Made by a program: the position numbers and the translations under genes | Origin: Prochilodus magdalenae | Taxonomy: Eukaryota; Chordata; Actinopteri; Characiformes; Prochilodontidae | Reading direction: 5' to 3' | DNA: 64,000 bases | Assembly (NCBI GenBank): GCA_024036415.1 | Contig: JAMWET010001330.1 | Location: forward strand, 509,501-573,500 | The notes under the pieces: model-generated | The model's database searches: none | What the model saw: only the letters and a program-made list of their open reading frames with translations | What the model was told of the DNA's origin: nothing | Shown: positions 11,289-25,958 of the stretch, piece by piece | Numbering within the stretch: position 1 is the first letter of the stretch | Layout of the letters: each line of letters opens with the position of its first letter

Positions 11289-14200
11289 GTCTGTGTGATG
11301 GAGTCTTAAGTTACAGTTAAACAGCTATAAACTGTGTACTTGTGGATATTTATATAGGAGATGTGTGTAGTGATGAGTAGAACATCTTTCAAATATAAAA
11401 AATGAATTATGTTTGCAGTGCCATGCAAAAGTCAGACATGATCCGTTGTTCAACTTCCAGCTAAAATGGCAAATAAAAAAGTTATTCATTTTCAGGAGAT
11501 AGTTCTGATGAAATGATATTAAGATCATCCGCTTGTGTGAAAAAGAGAAAGTCAATGAAAGATTGTTGGAAAAAAGAGGGAGTTTCCAAAACGGACGTTT
11601 TCTAAATGAATGAATAGTAAAGGGAAATTGTGACTCCCTAACAGCCATGCACCAGACCTGGTAAACCACCAAAACTGTCATCACCAATTAGATAAACAGC
11701 ATTTCAAGCTTTTATTCTACTCTTGCTTGAAAGAATATTATTATTGCAGCTATCAAGAAGCTGTTAGCAACTAAAAGGAATAGACAAAAAATCAAACAAA
11801 GAAGCTGCTGATGTCCTCAGACCAGCCATCCTAGATTTCATCGTCACTGCATGTGGTTATGATTACTTGGATTGTTAGAAGCAGAAAATGAAACCAACTT
11901 CTAAGAGTAAACCTGGGAGGTGTGAAAAATACCCCTGCATATTTCTTTAAAAAAAATCAAAGCAAATCTCCTGGAAAGAATGACGCTGTAAGAAAGACAC
12001 ATTCTGTTAGAAAGCGTAGGCACATTCTGTTTCATTTTCAGTTGAATATATGCCTTCTATTTTTTCTGATGCTGGAAAATTAATAACTTAATGACCATTT
12101 TGACTGGAAAGAAAATTGGCTTTTGCACAGTACTGCATGTAATTAGTTTTGGATTGCTTAGAGGCCGAGGCTTAATTTTTGACAAATGGGCTAAATCTAG
12201 TCCTGGACTGAGCCAGACCAACAGCAACCCTTTTCTTCTCTCAGGTATGACTTGGCAGGTGCGTGCCAACTGCCGATATTTCCATGAGTCCCTTGGACGC
12301 AGGTCCTTTCTGTGTTTCCGCTGGGGACGTTATGCAGTGAGTAAAACAACATGGTCTTTGAGAATGGGGTCGAGGGGGATTTCGGGTTAAAGAGTTCGTC
12401 AGAGTGAATAGCAGGGGGCTCATAATGAAAGCTAGCTCTCAGGGCTGGGTGCAATTGTGTATAAAGCATGATGTGGTCCCCACTTTAAACCAGAGCCTAA
12501 TTTTACCTCAGTGTACACAGACCCGGATATTAATTACCTTCTCTCATAAGTAAATAAGTGAATACGTTATTAATTGCTAGTTTAAAATGAAAGTATTTAC
12601 ATACACCTATCCATAACATCCACCTCCTGTATCTACACTCACTGCCCATTTTATCAGCTCCACTTTCTACATAGGAGAGGAGCACTTTGTAGTTCTACAA
12701 TTACAGACTCTAGTTCATCTGCTTCTCTGTGTACTTTGTCCATACAAAGTTTGACTACACCCTGTAATTGTAGAATTAGTAGCTAAACACTCACGATGTT
12801 GAGTGGCTGTACTTAGTGTATTATTTTGACTTCTTGCTAGCAAAGGATTTCATCACTACCTGAAATTTTAACTTTAGATGAAAAAAAAAAAAAATCAAGA
12901 AATTAAAATACACTGTATCAGTAATATTCTTTGCAAATTTGTATCTCCACCTTGAATGATTAAAGCTACGGAAGCTTCTTAAAACACTTACAGTGTTTTA
13001 AGACACTTCAAAATTACAGTATAAGCTAACATTGTACAAAGGAATTGGGAAATAGGTTTGCTAAGCACTTACCTATGTGGTAGTGGAGATGATAAAATGG
13101 ATAAAGCACATCGATACACTGAAGTGATTTTGCTGTTATGGCTGATGAGTGTCCTTCTGACTTTTTTATTCAATGCTACTGAAAAACAGGTCTTTAGAAT
13201 AATAACAGAACAAAGCACCTCTACTTTAAAAGGGTAAGAAGACATCACAGACTCTTTCCTCTTACTCACACTCCTCTATTGCATTCTCCCACCAGGACAA
13301 TTCGGTTCGCAGTAATAAATACTCTCCCCTGACGTTCCTGCCCCTCACACTATATGAGCAGTTCCAGAGAGCAGCAAACTTCTTCTTCCTGCTTATTGTG
13401 GTCATGCAGGTCTGTGGTTTATTTCCTATTTAAATGTAAACGTATGCGCTTGCACAAAAATGCTAAAAGAATACTGGAATATCAGTAACAATACTGAATG
13501 TTTTACTTCATCAGTGGAGAAACAAACATATGCAATGGGCTCATATGGAAGGAGTAATAAATGAGTTTATTTATTTAATTAATTTCTTTTACAATATTGT
13601 ATTTAAGAAATGTATGCATTGTTTCGCTTTTCTATATAGCATCTATTCGCATCTACACTGATGAGTCAAAACACTGCACAACATTAAACGGGTCCTCCGC
13701 CTTTTGCCAAAACAGCCCCAACCCAGTGAGGCATGAACTGTGAAGGTGCCCTGTGGTTTCTAGCACCAATATGTTAGCGTGCCTGTAAGTTGCAAGGTTG
13801 CTGCAGCCCAGCTATGTTGTTGCAGTACATCCCACACATGCTTGATTGGTGACCTGGGGAATTTTGAGACTAAGGCAACACCTTGAACTCTTCATCATGA
13901 TCTCTAAACCATCTCCTAACAGTGTGTGCAGTTTGGCATGGTGCCTGGTGCTAAAGAGGCCACTCCCGTTAGGGAACACAACTGCCATGAAGGGGTGTGT
14001 CTGGTCCCTATGAATGCCTTTGACCTAGGGTCTCCCAGAAGAACACTGCCCAGAGCATCACACTCCCTCCACTGGTTTATCTTATTCCCACATTCTTCCC
14101 CTGGTAAATGACATGCACATGATGTAAAAGAAAATGTGACTCATTGGATGAGTTGAACCAAGGTCTGCATCTGATCCTTGTGTGCCCATTTTTTGACAAT

Positions 14201-17200
14201 GGGCACTTTGACCATGTGTTGTGACATATTCCTTCCGTAACCATTACTTCTTCATAGAAGCCCATCAGTCAGTTCTGACCTTAGCATAGCATACCTTACC
14301 TTCACGCACTGATGAACCGTGTGCACCCATAACTCTGTTGCCTGGTTGTGGTATGCCCTCTGTTGGTAGGTTACTCCCCAGTGCTATCGGAAGCACCCCC
14401 ACGAGCTTTGGCCTTTTAAAGACTTTTCTAATCAATAGTCTATTCCTAATGCTTTAGCCCTGTCAGCTCAGGTCTTCATGCCCTGCCCATTTCCCACCAT
14501 TATTATGAGCCAATTAACATTATTACTTCATCTGTAAATGGTCATAAAGTTTTGGCTCATCTGTGTAAAAGTCCATGTATTTGTTTGTTTGATGTATGTG
14601 CTTAAAACAGCAGGTAGTGTGTTTTACTAAGGCTGCATCTATATTGTGTACTACACGCTATTGCAACACTATACCATGTAATTATATTCATAGTACGAGT
14701 TCCGCAGGCTACTACACAAAATCTAGCACACTAACTACATCATTTCTTACTAACAGACAGTGATCAAGTTTATGTCATACCAAGCTGGCAGGAGACACAA
14801 ATAAATTAAGATATTATTTACTAGAATACATTTACGTATTTATATCTTACTGGTATAATGGTTATCTGTCTGGTCTTCAGTGTGTTCCTGTCATTGCCAC
14901 TCTTCCCTGGTACATCACCATGCTGCCGCTGCTCACAGTCCTGACAATGCGCGGAACCAAGGACCTGCTCACAGACCTGGTGAGAAAATGAGAGAGAAAG
15001 GGTGAAGAAACACTCAGACCATGCTGAAAAATACATAGAAATAATAATAAATAATAGTAAAAGCTACGTTTCTGTTTAATACTGCTAATATCATTCGCAG
15101 AGGACAAGCAAATTTAATATACTCATCATCAAAAGAATAGCTGCAAATAGTCATCCCCAAAAGGAATCAACCGACAGGAATTAAACATGGCGGCCTGACG
15201 CCATACTAAGAGACTTGCACTCTGCCCATATGGGTCTAAATTTATCATCATTTATTGTTCCTGGTAACCTTTATTTCCTTCCCAATAGCACTGCAATCCA
15301 ACATTTCCTTAGGAGGGCAACTATTATATAGGCTATTGAATCTTATAGCCTGTTAGCTAGCCTGGTTCTAGTTAATAAAGCTGTTAGCCACTGTTAACCA
15401 AAACCAGTCTTTTCATCGCAGCACCAGACTTACTTCAGCAGCACTAGAGTCAAAGTCTATTCCATTAACATGGCTGCACATACAGGACATCCTTCCATCG
15501 TGGCCCTGCTATCAAGCTCGTATAACCGTATCGTATATCTTTTTAAATAATAACTTTAGCTAAATAGTTTTCATAATAAAAGCAGCTACTCAAATAAGTA
15601 CATTTTGAGATTAATATTGGTATTTACATACCTGAACACACGGGTATAGTAACGTTACACGGAAAACGAGAAGTAGAAACGAAAACCTTCCACATGTGAA
15701 TGACAAATATGAAATAAACCAAGTCTTGTATTGTCAAACGGGTTTTGCCTCTGTGTTTCCCCACCTACGACCATTTTCTCAGGGTCGACGCCGCAGTGAT
15801 GCCGAGATTAACAGAAGACCCTGTGATATCCTCGCCTCCCACGGGTTGGTGTTTTATATAGTTGGACTTGAAACGAAAATTCATTTTTGTCAGCTTCTTG
15901 TTTGAGTTTTCCATTCCACCCTGAATGGCGCCTCAGGAAAATTCGAGTATGACCCTAACTTACAGTTCGTAGAGCTGCATTCGTTAATGTTGTGTATTAG
16001 GTTTTTACATCTCTCTCGAACGTGTACTTTATGTCTGCAGCTTCACGTCAGCCCAGTGGAAGGACGTCTGTGTGGGGGATATTGTAAGGATCCATAAGGA
16101 TGAGGTCATACCGGTGAGTGTATGAGAGAGAGAGGGCGGGAGAGAGAGAAGTGACTTTGAGTTTGAGGCTTTCTCTGTCTTCCTCAGGCAGACCTTCTCC
16201 TCCTCTGCAGTACTGAACCCCACAGTCTGTGCTACGTTGAGACTGCTGATATAGACGGGTAAGAACAAGGCCTGAAAGATTCCCTAGCTCTTTGGGTTTC
16301 TACTTGCTCCCAAGTTAACAACGTTAGTGGCAGGACTGGGAGTCATTCCCAAAGAGAATCGATGAATCGGTTCCAGACATTCGAGAATCGACGCCAAACG
16401 TTAGGACTCGAGTCCACACGGTTCCGTTCAAGATGTAAAACCTAAATTGTAATATTTGAAAGGACAAGTTGACTAACACTATGCCATGTGACAATGTCTA
16501 CCCACCTGAAGGAGCTGGAGTGAGAATCCCTGATACATCGACAGAGGATAGTCAGGTACAGCTTAGGCAAATTTGAAAATGCAAATTAAACTGTGTATCT
16601 GTACTGGCTTTCCCCTGCGAGAGCGCATTATTCATGATACGCATTCAGTTGAATTCAAATTATATATACAAATTATTTGGAAAAGCAAAGTGCTTTGAAC
16701 ATTTCATTTTCAGTATTTCTGTCATAATGATTTTCCACTGAATAACAGCTGCCCATTTGCAGTTGGATTTCCTCATGGCAATGCTTTAGCTAAGCCAAAA
16801 TTAAAATGTACTTGCAACCCTGTTTTCACTGTCACTGTCACAGAGCACACTGGCGCACACTAGCACATAGGTTCTTGTGTTGAATATAGAGGTAACAGAA
16901 GCAAGTGCTAGTGACACTTTAAGTAATTGTATCTTTGAGCCCCTCTTTCTGATTAGCCCAGTGTGCTCTGGAGAGTTTCTCTGTCTGGCATGTACATTAA
17001 CCTTTATAACTGTCTACATGCACAAGAAGCTTGAACTGTGTACGGGAAGCTATACAGCCACACTAAAGGAATAAGGCAAAAAGAGAAAAGCAGAATAGGT
17101 TCCATTTAAGCACTCACCAACCAGGCCAAGGCCAAACCGACTTTGGTCAGAGGCTCACAGGACTGTTGGAGCAACACGGCCTGTTAGTGACGGCCTGCGT

Positions 17201-20200
17201 GTCTAAATGATTTCACTGCTGTAACACGTTATAAATAGTATGCAGTACTTGTAGAGAGAGTGTTTACAGTGCTGATCTGCCATTTAACAATAAACTTTGT
17301 GCTTTCAGGGAACCCAGTGCAGACTGTCTGAATATGCCCCGCCATTTCTGTACTTTTTATAACGAGGTCTTGTCCACTTGGACTTTTCACGTTTCACTTT
17401 GGGTGGATCCCCAGTCCCATCTTAAGGGCTGTTACCTTACTCTGTTAGCTACAGTTAAGGGTAGGGCAGGTTAAATAAAAAAAATAAACAGAGTTGAGTT
17501 GTGTTTGTGATTAGTAAAAACATTCAAATGTCCAGTTTAGTGTTCTCCAGGGACCAGGGTTTGGAAACTCTGGGCTAACAATTTAATAAGCATTTTCAGT
17601 TAGCCCTGCATTTGAATAAAAAAAAAAAAAAAAAATTCTGGAATATGATGCATGATGAATATGATGTTGTTTCTCATTGTCGCATCCAGCAGGTTATTGA
17701 ATCATTTTGCTCATTGGTGTTTGTACTTTTATGCCCGCTTGCAGTGGGTGAGCTATACTTGTAACGAGTGCGGCGTGAAGGCCTGAGTTTTACATCCTGT
17801 TTTAAGCTTTGTTGTGTTGGCTGTTTGCAGAGAAACAAACCTGAAGTTTCGCCAGGCTCTAGACATCACCCACATTGAACTGACCAGTGGTCCTACAGAG
17901 GAGCTTCTCTTGCCGTTTGATGGTTAGAGCAGTGTTTTCTTTCAGTTATAATATATTATGTTGCTATGCAGTGTGATTGTCCTGCCACTGCAGGTTATGC
18001 AAACATAATGTCTATTATGCAAAAGTAAGCCCTTTCCTGCCTGTCTCTGTCACTCGCTTTCTCAGTTTTTCCATCTGACTTTGTCTGTCTCTAACTATCT
18101 CTTTGTCACCCACTCTATTTCTTTCTCTGTCTGTCAGTATGTCTGTCTTCCTGTCTTTGTCTTTATCACTTATACACTCATGCATATGCATGTACCGCAA
18201 TATTTACATAACAATAAAATAGATGATAGAATGATAAAGTACAGTCTCTCTCTTTCTTTCTCTCTCTCTCTCTCTCTCTCTCTCAGGAGTGGTATGGTGC
18301 GAGGAGCCAAATAGTCGGTTGTACTCATTCAGAGGAGAGCTACACTGGAGAGGACAGTGCCATCTACTGGACACAGAGCACATGCTTCTCAGGGGAACTG
18401 TCCTTCGTAACACTGACACTGTGTATGGACTGGCCATATACACAGGTATTCATCCCTTCTTTGAAACTTCCAGTTAAACGATAAGACATAAGTGTTATGA
18501 CCTCTGCAGGACCAATCAGATATTTGTAATCCCCAGTTTTAGAATACTGCTGCCCTGCATCTTTTAGTAGTTGCCCTGCCCTCTACACATATTACTTAAC
18601 TCACCAGCTAGTCTGTGTTTGTGTGTTGAAGCAAGGAACACTAAACCATGTAGGGCACAGCTAGAATCAGGACTAAGACATACACTTTAAATATACTAAA
18701 CACTATCTGTGTGTTTGTATTTAATTTAGTCATCATGTTTTCCAGTGGATGAATTACAGATACATACATTTAAGATTTAAACCATGTATATGCCAAAAGT
18801 TTGATTTTGAAACATATGTGTCAACACTGTTGGGTCAAAACCCAGTATCTGCCTTCACAAGTAATTTGAAGTATTTTTACTGGCCCATCTATTATGAAGT
18901 CTCAACACTGTATTGTATGTGAATAGGAGATGGGATTTTTTAATTGATGTATGAAATGAAAAATGAATCAAAAATCAATTTATTTATTTATTTTACAACT
19001 TTCACCTTTTGAGTGTATTCACTCAAATATTTCACTTATTTAATTGAAAACAATAATTCAAACCTTTTGGATGGTAGTGTATCAAACGGAATGAAAGTAA
19101 AGAGTAAAAACTTCACCTGTATTTCAGGCTCAGACAGCAAAATCCTCCGGAACTGTGGAAGTTTGAAAGTAAAGAAGACTCAGGTGGAGAGGCTTCTTAA
19201 CAAAGTGGTAGTGACGGTAAGAGACAACAGAGGCCTAATTGTTAATCTTGCATTTGTGCTCTGCAAAGCTTGTAATCGTGCAACAAGATGTGAGCCAGTG
19301 TTCAGCCTGAACCGGACATTACTGATGAAAGCGAGAAATAGTATGCAGCACTATAAATTCTGCTATATATAGCAAGCAGGATATTATGCATGCCGTTTGT
19401 GGCCAGTTGAAACAGATACAAGATGTGCTGTACTGTGCCATTTTTCAGATTGTTGTCTCCTTGCTGCTGGTAGCTCTCCTCTTGGCTGTGGGATCCGGAC
19501 TTTTTGAGCATTTGGTTTCCCCAAATATTCAGGTTCTGTCTGACATAAAGGGCAACTCCACTGCAGCATACCGGGGCTTCCTGAGCTTCTGGGGCTACAT
19601 CATCCTGCTAAGCCCATCCATGCCTATATCTCTCTACATCACGTAATATCCCTTAAAACACATTATGTTTATTAATGATTACATAAGCATTGCCTCCTAA
19701 ATGTCTAATTATATTTGCTCCTCTTTCTGTATTTAGAGAAACATCTAGTTTAGGAAAAATCTCATTTACCCTAAATGTAGTTGATCAGTCAGACCGTGTG
19801 GTTACTTTTATACATTTTGTACTGGGCCTACAAGGCTAATGCAGCTAAGTAGTAATAGATGCTCATGTTTTACTAATTAGCATTATGCTAGTTGCATGTG
19901 TGCTTACATAGTTGCCTCAAACCAAGTTGTTAAGTACATTTGTACATTTGAAGCCTACTGTATGTGTTTTTGTCATTTTTATGATCAGTACTAAAGGCAG
20001 TGTTAGAAGCCACATAAGCAAGTCTGTTTGAGGCTATCTGGTGGGATGTTCACTTCCATTATTTGTTAACTACATTAGCCTTGTTGCTGCAGTGCTACAT
20101 TCAAGGAGTAAACCATCCAAGTCGAGGCTAATTGACTAAATAAATAGTGATTTTTTTTTTCAACAAATTGATCGTTTAGAGTGTTTGATTTGTTGACTTG

Positions 20201-23200
20201 ATTTGTTGACTTGATTTGATCCTTTACCATGCCTAGGTTTGAGCTGATCCACGTGGTGCACTGCCTCCTGATCGGCTGGGACATTGAGATGTACTGGGAG
20301 GAGAGTGGCAAACCCGCTCAGGCCCGCACCACCTCTCTCAATGAGGAGCTTGGACAGGTGGGCCATCTGCTCAGTGATAAGACAGGAACACTCACTCAGA
20401 ACCGTCTGCTCTTCCGCAAGTGCTGCATCGCTGGACACATTTATGGTTAGTTTGCTAGTCCTCCCCTAAAGCAAATCGTGGTTAAAACTGGCGTCTACAA
20501 GCATCCTTGTAGTCAGTCTCTTACATTAGTGCATCCAAGTATTGGTAACTGATGCAGATTTTAATCTTTGTGGTCATAGGACAAAATCATTCTGATTAAT
20601 CATTCTGCTGATTTTGTAAAACAGAAAAAAATAAGCTGATGTTACCCAACTGTCCAGAATAAACAAACCAACCTCCTCTTTGAAGGATTTTCAACTGTTC
20701 AAGTCAAGTCAGCATTTAATTAATATAGAGCTTTTTACAACAGATGTTGTCACAAAGCAGCTTTACAGGGAATCTGGTGTTCGAGCCCCCAATGAGCAAG
20801 CCGAGGGCGACAGTGGGGGAAAACCTCCCTTAGTTAGGAACCAAGACTCAAAAGGGGAACCCATCCTCCTCGGGTCAACACCAGAAAGAGCACAAGAAAG
20901 GAGCGTATAATGTTTGTAGAGTAGAATAATAAATGTGTGATTAGTCTGTAATTATGTTGCTGGGTCATAAGATGGGTCAGCAGGATGCAGGCCAAGCTAT
21001 TCATGAAGCCGAAGTCTGCTTCTTTAACAGGTTTTCCCATTCCATCTTAAATGGTGCAGTACATCCAAGCTTGAGCCTTGTTTTGTCCAGTTTTTTTTTT
21101 TTTTTTTGAGCTTTCTTGTTCCTCCTTAAATTCAGCAGTTACACTTCAGTGCCTTAAGCTAGTGTAACATCCTTCTGCTTTACGGATTGATTAAAAAGCC
21201 AAAATACTGCTTCTGAGTCTTATTTTAATTTTTTTTAATTTCTTCACTGCCCTTTACCCTTGCCTGATCTAAAAGCTTCTTTCTGAATATTGGTTCTTTA
21301 GATTCAGAGGGTTGTTTTCAGCCATGTCTCCTTCATGGTCCAGTGTGTGGAGCTCAGAACATAGCTCCTCACTCCCTCCCCTTCTTTGTGTGAACACGAA
21401 TGCTGCCCTGTTGCTGATTGGCTGGAATAGTGCTTTTGTTTTTTGGTCCAGGGTATTTTCTGAGTTACAGAGCCAAGGCGGAGGATTAATCCTGTTTTTT
21501 TTCCAGCTTGAAACAGACTGGAGATATAGCGTGGAGATTACTGTGATTGTACTGAAATCCATTTTAAGTGGAGCAGCAGTTAGAACCTACAGTTGCCTGA
21601 ATGTAACAGCTGCACCATGTAAAATGAAAAAGAAACTTTTAACCAAAAGCGTTCAAATAAACACCAACGTTAGCTTTGTCTGATTCACGAAAGAACAATT
21701 TATGTCTGATGCAGCTGATGGGTCGGCTCCTCATCCAGGCTTCTTTGGTCTGGTTCCAGATAAGGCCAACTTTACCTCAACTTGGCTAAATCTGGTGCAT
21801 ATTGGGTTTGGAATAATGAATGCTTTTCATTCTAGATGTCCTGGAGCTTTTAATTGTCATTACACTGAATCACCTGCTGAAGGAGAGGAGTTTCTAGTTT
21901 AAATGTCTAAAAGAGGTATAAGTGTCATTGTAGCTTCTGTAAATACAAAGATAACACTGAATCTCTCACTCAGAGTAAAGAAAGTGATTAATGGTTATGA
22001 GTGTTGACCATGTTTCATTTCTTTTCAGGGGATGTGGCAGCAAAATCAAAGGCAAGTTCAACATTTTGTAATTGTCAGAATGTTAGATTATAGTTCGTGA
22101 TAACTTATGACCCTGCAGCCATTCACCCATCTACTGTCTTCTGCAGCCACTGGACCTGAGCTGGAACCGGTTCTCCTGCGGTGGACTGCAGTTCTGTGAC
22201 CAGCGGCTGGTGGACCGGCTCCGAGAGCAGACCTGCTCTGAAACTCGAGAGTTCTTTACTGCATTGTCACTGTGCCACACCGTCATGAGCGAGTGGAAAG
22301 ATGGTCAGTAGCTCCTGGTCACAAGTTCAAATATAGAAATAATAATGAGGGTAACTATGAGGCACATTAAAACATTCTGGTTACATTGGATGAAAAGATA
22401 TACAGGTCACCACTGTCTGTTACTACAAACAAACTCATAGAATGTACATGAATTAATTGAACTATTCACCAAAAGGCATCTAGGAAAAAAACTGATGCTA
22501 TAAAGCTTGGACAGTCATTTTAAAGTCTACTACATCTGAAATTTCTCCACTTGCTTTTTACAGCTAGTTTCCCACAAAACTGAATTACTTTATACATTGA
22601 CTTAGAATCAAAAATTGACATTTGAATGGTCATTCTGACTTTTTTATTACAGTAGTGAGGGCTATTGATACATATTTACATATGGATGACATACCTAAAC
22701 ACTAGAGCAAGAAGGAGCTGTGTGTAGAACCAATGGTGATCTAGCGAACATGCGCTTTGAACAGGTTTGCCACGATATCAAGCTGCGTCTCCAGATGAAG
22801 AGGCTCTGGTTTGTGCAGCTAGAGAGCTAGGCTGGGCATTTCTCTCTCGCACACGCGACTCTATGACTGTCAGTGAACTGGGATTTACACGCCACTACCA
22901 CCTGCTGGCCTTGCTGGACTTCAGCAGCAGGAGGAGGCGCATGTCTGTTCTGGGTGAGAGATCAGTCCACATTTATTCAGCTGCACTATGCAAAAGGTCA
23001 CGGGTTTGTCCTTTTCATTTTTCGAAAGTTATGGACCAAAGTATCTAAATTCATCATATTAAATCAGTCTGCATGTGCATTAATATTGGAATATTAGAAT
23101 ATTATTAATAATTCTGATATTTATCATGTACACTTTCTTGTATCTACACTCAGTGTCCATTTTATAAGCCCCATCTACCATATAGGTACACTTTGTACTT

Positions 23201-25925
23201 CTTCAGCGTCAGACTGTAGTTCATCTGATTCTTTGCATATTTTGCAGTGACATTGCAGTAACAATGAGATGGTGATGGTGTGTTAGTGTGTGTTGTGCTG
23301 GTGTGAGTAGGTCAGACACAGCAGTGAAGCTGGAGTTTTTAAACACCTTAGTGTCACTGCTGGACTGAGAATAGTCCACCAACCAAAACTAGCCAACCAG
23401 GAGGGTCCTGTGTTGCATGCTATCACCACTGTAGAACTAAAGAATGATGAACACAAACTGTGCAACAACAGATGAGCTATCGCCTTTGACTTTTCATCCA
23501 CAAGACGGACCAACAAGCTGTCTAATAAGGATCTAATAGAGAGGAGCGTGAATGAACCCAGTATTTAAACACTCCAGCAGCACTACTGTTTTTTTACCAG
23601 CTCACATGAACACATGACCACCACTTCAGTGTCAGTGCAGTGCTGAGAATGATCCACCACCCAAATAATACTGGTCGTATGAGCATCACTAAAGAACAGT
23701 GGTGGGTGTCTGCGTTTAATTAAAGGGTCTTTATATTTGCCTGCACTTCAATTCCTCCCCCTCATAACCATAAAACTGATGTTAGCTGTGTAGTAGTTAC
23801 TGATAAAACATCTGATTAACAAGACTAGGCTTTAAGGGGTTAACCTTTTTTGTGTGGCTGTTTTTTGTTGTTGCCTGTATAGTGAGAACACCAGAGGGAG
23901 AACTGAAGCTATACTGTAAAGGTGCAGACATTGTCATTCTGGAGCGGCTGAGAAAGGATAGTCCTCATCAGGAAAGCACAGAGCAGGCTTTGGAGGTCAG
24001 CTTAGTTCATTCCAGTTACAGCTTTGTGTAAGCTTTTGAGTTTGTTACACCTTCTTTGCTGAAGTCTTGCAATGTTGCTTTTGGCTTTGATGTTGCTCTA
24101 CCACAGCCCAGTACAAAAAAGGGGTTAGCTTGTGGTTGTTTGACTGTGTGCGCATGTGTTTGTGGGCAGGTTTTTGCACAGAGTTGTCTGAGGACACTGT
24201 GTGTGGCTGTTCGTTGTGTGTCTGATGCTCAGTGGACAGAGTGGAGCCACACCCTAAGCCAGGCTGCCATGGCAACTGCTCACCGAGAAACCATGCTGGA
24301 GGAGCTGTATGAACACATGGAGAAAGAGCTAACGGTACAGTAGTAGAGCCATCGTTGGTCATCACTGGTGTTTCATTTTTTACTTTTTATTTTCTTGTTT
24401 TCCCTGCTCTCACACATGCACATCAACTCAAGAAGGCTTCTTAACTAGTTGGCAGCCCTGGTCCTGGAGCCGTTTATCGCAGTGTTGAAAAAGGGTAGTC
24501 ATTTCCAGTCCTGGAGGGCTGCAGTCCAGTACACCTTAGTGATTTTTTGGCAGAACATGCAAACTAATACAAGTGTGTTTAAACAACTACCCTGAGTTTA
24601 ATGTAGGACAACAAATCCTTTCTTGGAGGCTGTTGTCTATAGACAACTGTAACCTTAAGCTCATGTTTCATTCATTATATTGACATGCATTAAAAGTAAA
24701 GGTTTTTGCCTTTCCCTGTGAAGTTACCATACTTGTGATAATTTTATTTTTTGAAAAGCGATGGAATAGATGATGAAATGAAAAAGTATAGACTGACAAA
24801 GATCTGTATCTTTTTTTGTGTGTGTTTTTCAGATGCTTGGTGTGACAGGCATTGAGGATCGTCTGCAGGAAGGTGTCCCTGAGACTATCTCCTGCCTCCG
24901 GCGAGCTGGGGTGAAGGTGTGGGTGCTAACAGGAGATAAGATAGGTACTGGGCTTACTTTGTGGACATTCAGCCACAGGACAGAATAGCTTACAGAAGTC
25001 ATAAAACAGCTGGACTGTTTACTTTTTGTTCAAATGCACAGAAACGGCTGTGAACGTGGGTTATGCCTGCAAGCTGATGGATCCTGATACAAGACTGCTC
25101 CAAGGCGAGGAGCTGAGGTCAGAAATAATTATTTGTACAAATTTGTGTTTGGGGTCTGAAGTGTTTGTAAGCAATGCTTTGTAAAACCGCACTAAACAAT
25201 TTTCAAAATTGTGCTATATGAAAATTATTATTATTATTATTATTATTATTAAATAACCATTGTATTTGTGGAGTAATGATTAATGTTATATTTAGACAGC
25301 TTCTCCAGTCACCCACTCCAGAAGTTTATTTCCATATGGATAAAGAGTCTCTTGTTTGGAGCACAGATAAAAGAAGTAAAACTGCCATTGTCGTTGATGG
25401 ATTTGAGCTTGTGAGTATTGATTTGATATGCATAAGAAAATCTTTTGGCAATTTGTTTGAAAGCATAATGGGAAAGCATCTTCTGGACTGTGGAATCAGT
25501 AGCCTGTCTGAAGGATCTAAGTCAAGTTGAATAGCTTGAGAATACTTCTCCAATATTACTTCATATGTAGATCAGACTCCATCAGCTGATTTCTTTACAG
25601 GCAGACCTGATCAAGACACCCGAGATGGGCGCCAGGTTTGTGTCTCTGTCCAATCAGTGCCAGTCAGTGCTGTGTTGCAGAGTGACCCCTGGACAAAAGG
25701 CTGAGGTGGTCGAGTTGGTCAAGAAAAATTCTACCTCTATCACGATGGCAATAGGAGATGGTGCTAATGATGTGAATATGATTAAGAGTAAGGGTTATAC
25801 AGCATACAATAACTAAGCTGCTTCTTTGTGGGTGTAGTAAAGATAGATGAATAGAGAATTTGTATAATACTGCTTTAATACTGTAATAATAATTGAATGT
25901 TGACACACAATGACTCAAATTATGA

Positions 25926-25958
<33 letters not shown>

